Source of the DNA: an uncultured Clostridia bacterium
GTDB lineage: Bacteria > Bacillota > Clostridia > UMGS1883
Reading direction: 5' to 3'
Length of the DNA stretch: 5,905 nucleotides
NCBI GenBank assembly: GCA_947630525.1
Contig: CANRHW010000100.1
Coordinates: 1-5,905 of the forward strand
In this document: positions 1 to 3,200 of the stretch, piece after piece
Layout: the number at the start of each line of letters is the position of its first letter
Position numbering within the stretch: position 1 is the stretch's first letter
Made by a program: the position numbers and the translations under genes
The notes under the pieces: model-generated
Databases searched by the model: none
Seen by the model: only the letters and a program-made list of their open reading frames with translations
What the model was told of the DNA's origin: nothing

Positions 1-90
1 AACTGTCAAGAAAAATCTGACAATAAATGGCTACGCTGTAATAATGCTCCATTTTCATTAAAAAAATTTTCCTAAAATAATTTTTATGTA
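1..90. other. AT-rich intergenic flank without a gene
   Basis: No credible coding frame is visible on either strand. The right part (61-90) is nearly pure A/T with runs of A and T and probably belongs to the promoter region. No GC-rich stem followed by a T-run is seen, so no terminator of an upstream gene is called. The left part contains TGTCA (4-8) and TGACA (18-22), a 5-bp inverted repeat with a 9-nt spacer, which is too short to call an operator. Confidence 0.6.
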
Positions 91-119
91 TTGCAAAACC
101 TGAAACATTATGATATACT
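91..119 (+). promoter_or_regulatory. SigA-type promoter with extended -10
   Basis: TTGCAA at 91-96 matches five of six bases of the -35 consensus. TATACT at 114-119 is a good -10 box. The gap is exactly 17 bp, and TG at 111-112 provides an extended -10 (TGATATACT). The upstream stretch 61-90 is almost entirely A/T and could act as an UP element. Transcription would start near 126, leaving a leader of about 60 nt before the ATG at 190. Seen by eye, not measured. Confidence 0.75.
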
Positions 120-142
120 GGTGTGGCAAAGGTATACATTGA

Positions 143-161
143 CGGCATATTTTATATGCCG
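143..161 (+). promoter_or_regulatory. Perfect hairpin in the 5' leader
   Basis: CGGCATAT (143-150) pairs with ATATGCCG (154-161) around a TTT loop: 8 bp without mismatch. It lies inside the predicted transcript, about 17 nt after the likely start and 14 nt before the AAGGAG. It has no T-run after it, so it is not an intrinsic terminator. A stabilising 5' stem, a translational control element or a palindromic operator are all possible; the sequence does not choose among them. Confidence 0.55.
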
Positions 162-175
162 GAGTTTAAAGCAGC

Positions 176-181
176 AAGGAG
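176..181 (+). promoter_or_regulatory. Ribosome binding site that decides the start codon
   Basis: AAGGAG is a strong Shine-Dalgarno sequence. It sits 8 nt before the ATG at 190 but only 2 nt before the in-frame ATG at 184, so the 190 start (MKKRLF...) is preferred. That choice also puts the Lys-Lys-Arg directly at the N-terminus, as in a normal signal peptide. Confidence 0.85.
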
Positions 182-189
182 AGATGGAC

Positions 190-264
190 ATGAAGAAGAG
201 GTTGTTTTCCGTTCTTTTGGCTCTGACCATGGTCTTGGCCATTATCCCCTCAGGCGTTATGGCG
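190..264 (+). other. Sec signal peptide (residues 1-25)
   Basis: The n-region is MKKR. The hydrophobic core spans about residues 5-19 (LFSVLLALTMVLAII). A Pro-Ser-Gly turn follows, then V-M-A with cleavage most likely after Ala25. A second small-residue site follows at P-M-A (30-32). There is no lipobox cysteine, so export by Sec and signal peptidase I is expected. The style is typical of Clostridia exported proteins. Confidence 0.93.
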
Positions 265-3200
265 AATGGGGTAGAACCTATGGCCGTAACAAGGAATGTT
301 ACTTTAAAGAGCATAGAATACAGGATGCTTGAATCACCCGGCAGTCCCGCCAAGAAAGCGAATTTAGCCTGGGTCAATTTCTGGAGCCTAGGCTCGTTTG
401 CGAACGTTCCGATGAATGACCCGGGCGTAATTGAGGTAACCGACCCGGATGGGGTAAAAACCTATCCCGAGAGGCTTGAAACCAGCACGGCATATTACGC
501 ATGGGAAATGCCGGACGCCAAGCCCGGCAAGTACACCGTCAAGTGGTTCCCCGACGGTAAGCCCGAGGGCGCAAAGGCGTCCAGCCAGCTTGAATTTCAA
601 CTGACTGAGATAAAGCTGATGGTCGATGAAAAAGACGGTCACTTTTCCATACCTTTGCCCGAACGGCTCCTCGCCAAGGCCGGCGACTATCTCAGCTCAA
701 TGGGCATCCCGAAGATTGTTACTACCGATGTCAATGTCGGCCTCCGCGGCTGGCAAAATGAAAAGGGCGAAACCGTGAGCAAAATCCCGGAGCCCGCCGC
801 CGACGGCGCTATCCCTACGTTGACGGCCGTTGTAGGCTCGATCACCAGGTACGATTATGAATTTCAATATGTCGGCGGCAGCCACGACGGCGAGAATATA
901 TTTACCCGCGACGAAGTTACCGGCAACGTGAACGGCAGCGTCACGGTTGACCTTGGCGTCCTTGCCGTGGGTTATACGAGCGACGCTCGCACGCCGGTAC
1001 AAATAAAGGCTATCAACACCGGCAATCAGCCTTTGGACATTGGCGGCAATTTCAAAAGCGCCGCCGGTTATCTTGAACTGGATAGCAGAGCTATACCCGT
1101 AGGCGAATCCGTAAAAGGACGTTTTTGGCCCAACACCGGGCTGGGCGCCGGCGAGTATAATGGCACCCTCCAGATTTACAATAATACCGCCCGTGTAATA
1201 CGCAGTATTAACCTTAAATTTACTGTTACCGAAAGAGAAATTACCATAAAGCCCCAAAGCATTACCAAGGAGTACGGCGAGACAAAAACCTCGGCGGATG
1301 TAAAATATGATGTAGTTACTCCCGATGTGGACGACGAACTTCTCGGCGTAGGCCTGACCTTTACCAGCGCGGGCTTTGACTCTGGCGCAAAGGTTGGCAG
1401 CTATCCTTACTCTGTCAACAGCATCATAAACGGCTGCCGCGTTGTCCTTGACAACAGTGAAAAACCTGCCGTAATAGTCACAAAAACAACGCCCGTTGTG
1501 GAATCCGAGTCCGCTTTGGGCATACACAAGGGTGAAAAGCTTTCACAATCCATACTTTCCGCAAAGTTTATCAACAAGCATACAAATGCGCACGTCACCG
1601 GCACGCTTAAATGGGTCGATGGCGACAAAGTAATGGATGAAGAGAAAACTTATATAGAGAAATACATATTTACTCCGAATGATAAAGCGAATTACGAACC
1701 CGTGACCGAAGAGGTGACCGTCACGGTTTCGGCGCCGGCACAAATCCCCACCGAGATTAATGCCGAACCCGGACAGAACCTTGAACCCGTATATGACGGC
1801 AAGCCTCATTCGGTGCGCTTTACGTCTAATCGTGACGATAAAAATATTGTCGTCAGATACCGTCCTCATGGCTCTACCGAGGATTGGTCTACCGAGCCTC
1901 CCGTGGACGCCGGTTCATATGACGTAATCGCTTATATGGAGAACGACGACACTTATGCCGAGGGCACAGGCGTCGCCAACCTGACCATACGTCAGCGTGA
2001 GGTTACCCAATTCCTTTGGAGCCCCACTCCTGTATCTTCAAAAGCGTATAACGGCAATACAAGAGCCAATGTTACCATTTCGCCGGTAGAGCTGTATTAC
2101 CGCTGCTATAGGACGGTTAACGGGGAGAGCGTGCCGGACGACGTCAGGATAAACAGGAACAATGTGACCGCTGAATTCCGTCATCCCGATGCTGGCAATC
2201 AGGAACTTGAAATCACGCTTCATGCTGAAAACGCCCTTGTGGGCGCCCAGGCGGCAAACTACGTCATTCCCACAGACGTGGTGCATCACGCGACCGCCAC
2301 GATAAACCCCTTGCCCATCAAGATTAAAGTTCAGGACAAGGAAAAGGAATACGGCCAGCTTGTAGAATTTGACAATACGAATTTTGAAATCGTTGAGGGT
2401 CATCTTGTAGAGGGCGAGACCAACGAAGACGTGAAGATGATACTCTCCAGCGCCGGCGCCGGCGTCGATGCCGAGGTGGGCGAGTACGATATAAAGGGCG
2501 ACACCGCGCCCACCAGTAACTATGTGCGCAATGCCTTCCAGGGTGAAGTGGGCAAGCTCATAGTTAAACCGGCTACGCCCGGCCTTGTAAGGGATAATGT
2601 GGCCGTTACGGACGGATTGGAAGGCAACGACCTTTCTTCGGTTACGCTTAGCGCTACCTTTGAAAATCCCCACACAGGACGAGAGATTATGGGCGACCTC
2701 CACTGGAAAGACCCGACCGCGAAGATAGCCTCCGGCGCAAATGAATATGATTGGGAATTTATTCCCGAAGATAATAAAAATTATACCAGCCGTGAAGGTA
2801 AAGTTACCGTAAAGGGCGTTGAGAAGGAACCGGCTTCCATAACTGTAAACTTACCCAAAAACCGTGTCTATGACGGCACTAAAAAGGAAGTTACCGCCGA
2901 AACCAACGCCGTCGGCGCACCTATCACAATTCGGTACCAGAAGACCGACGCCGCTCCTCACGACCAGCCGCAGGAAAGTCCGTCCTACGAGGGCGAACCA
3001 TCGTCCCCCGCGCTGGCGGACGCTTGGACTGACGAAGCTCCCGTAGACGCCGGCAATTATCTTGTTGAAATATCTGTCGGCGGAACTGAACAATATGCAG
3101 CCAGCTCAATGACAACGGTGCTTAATATTGAACCTGCCGAACTTAAGATTGACGTGCCCGTGACCGCGTCCGGCGTTGAGACCGGTCAGACCCTTGATAA

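Noticed and set aside
4..22. TGTCA/TGACA inverted repeat as an operator
   Set aside because: Five base pairs with a 9-nt spacer are expected by chance, and it is about 70 bp upstream of the -35 box. Mentioned only as part of the flank.
139..167. Second promoter from TTGACG at 139-144
   Set aside because: No -10-like hexamer lies at 16-18 bp downstream; the sequence there is GAGTTT.
184..189. Alternative start ATG at 184 (adds Met-Asp)
   Set aside because: It is only 2 nt from AAGGAG, and an acidic residue before the Lys-Lys-Arg is unfavourable for a signal peptide. The ATG at 190 fits better.
123..332. Small + strand frame starting with GTG in the leader
   Set aside because: It overlaps the leader hairpin, the ribosome binding site and the signal peptide region in another frame, and its GTG lies at or before the likely transcription start.
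697..1527. Antisense open frame of 276 codons
   Set aside because: It runs in codon register opposite the main gene, where stops need the sense codons TTA, CTA or TCA, which this gene rarely uses. It starts with GTG, has no visible ribosome binding site and its protein shows no family features. The sense frame has a signal peptide and recognisable modules across the same stretch.
2451..2464. 14-nt perfect palindrome CGCCGGCGCCGGCG
   Set aside because: It encodes the Ala-Gly-Ala-Gly run of module A''2 with the gene's preferred GCC/GGC codons, so codon choice explains it. No T-run follows, so it is not a terminator.
2038..2703. Antisense open frame of 221 codons
   Set aside because: Same cause: it lies opposite modules D1-B2 of the sense gene in the codon register poor in stops. 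No start signals or recognisable domain.
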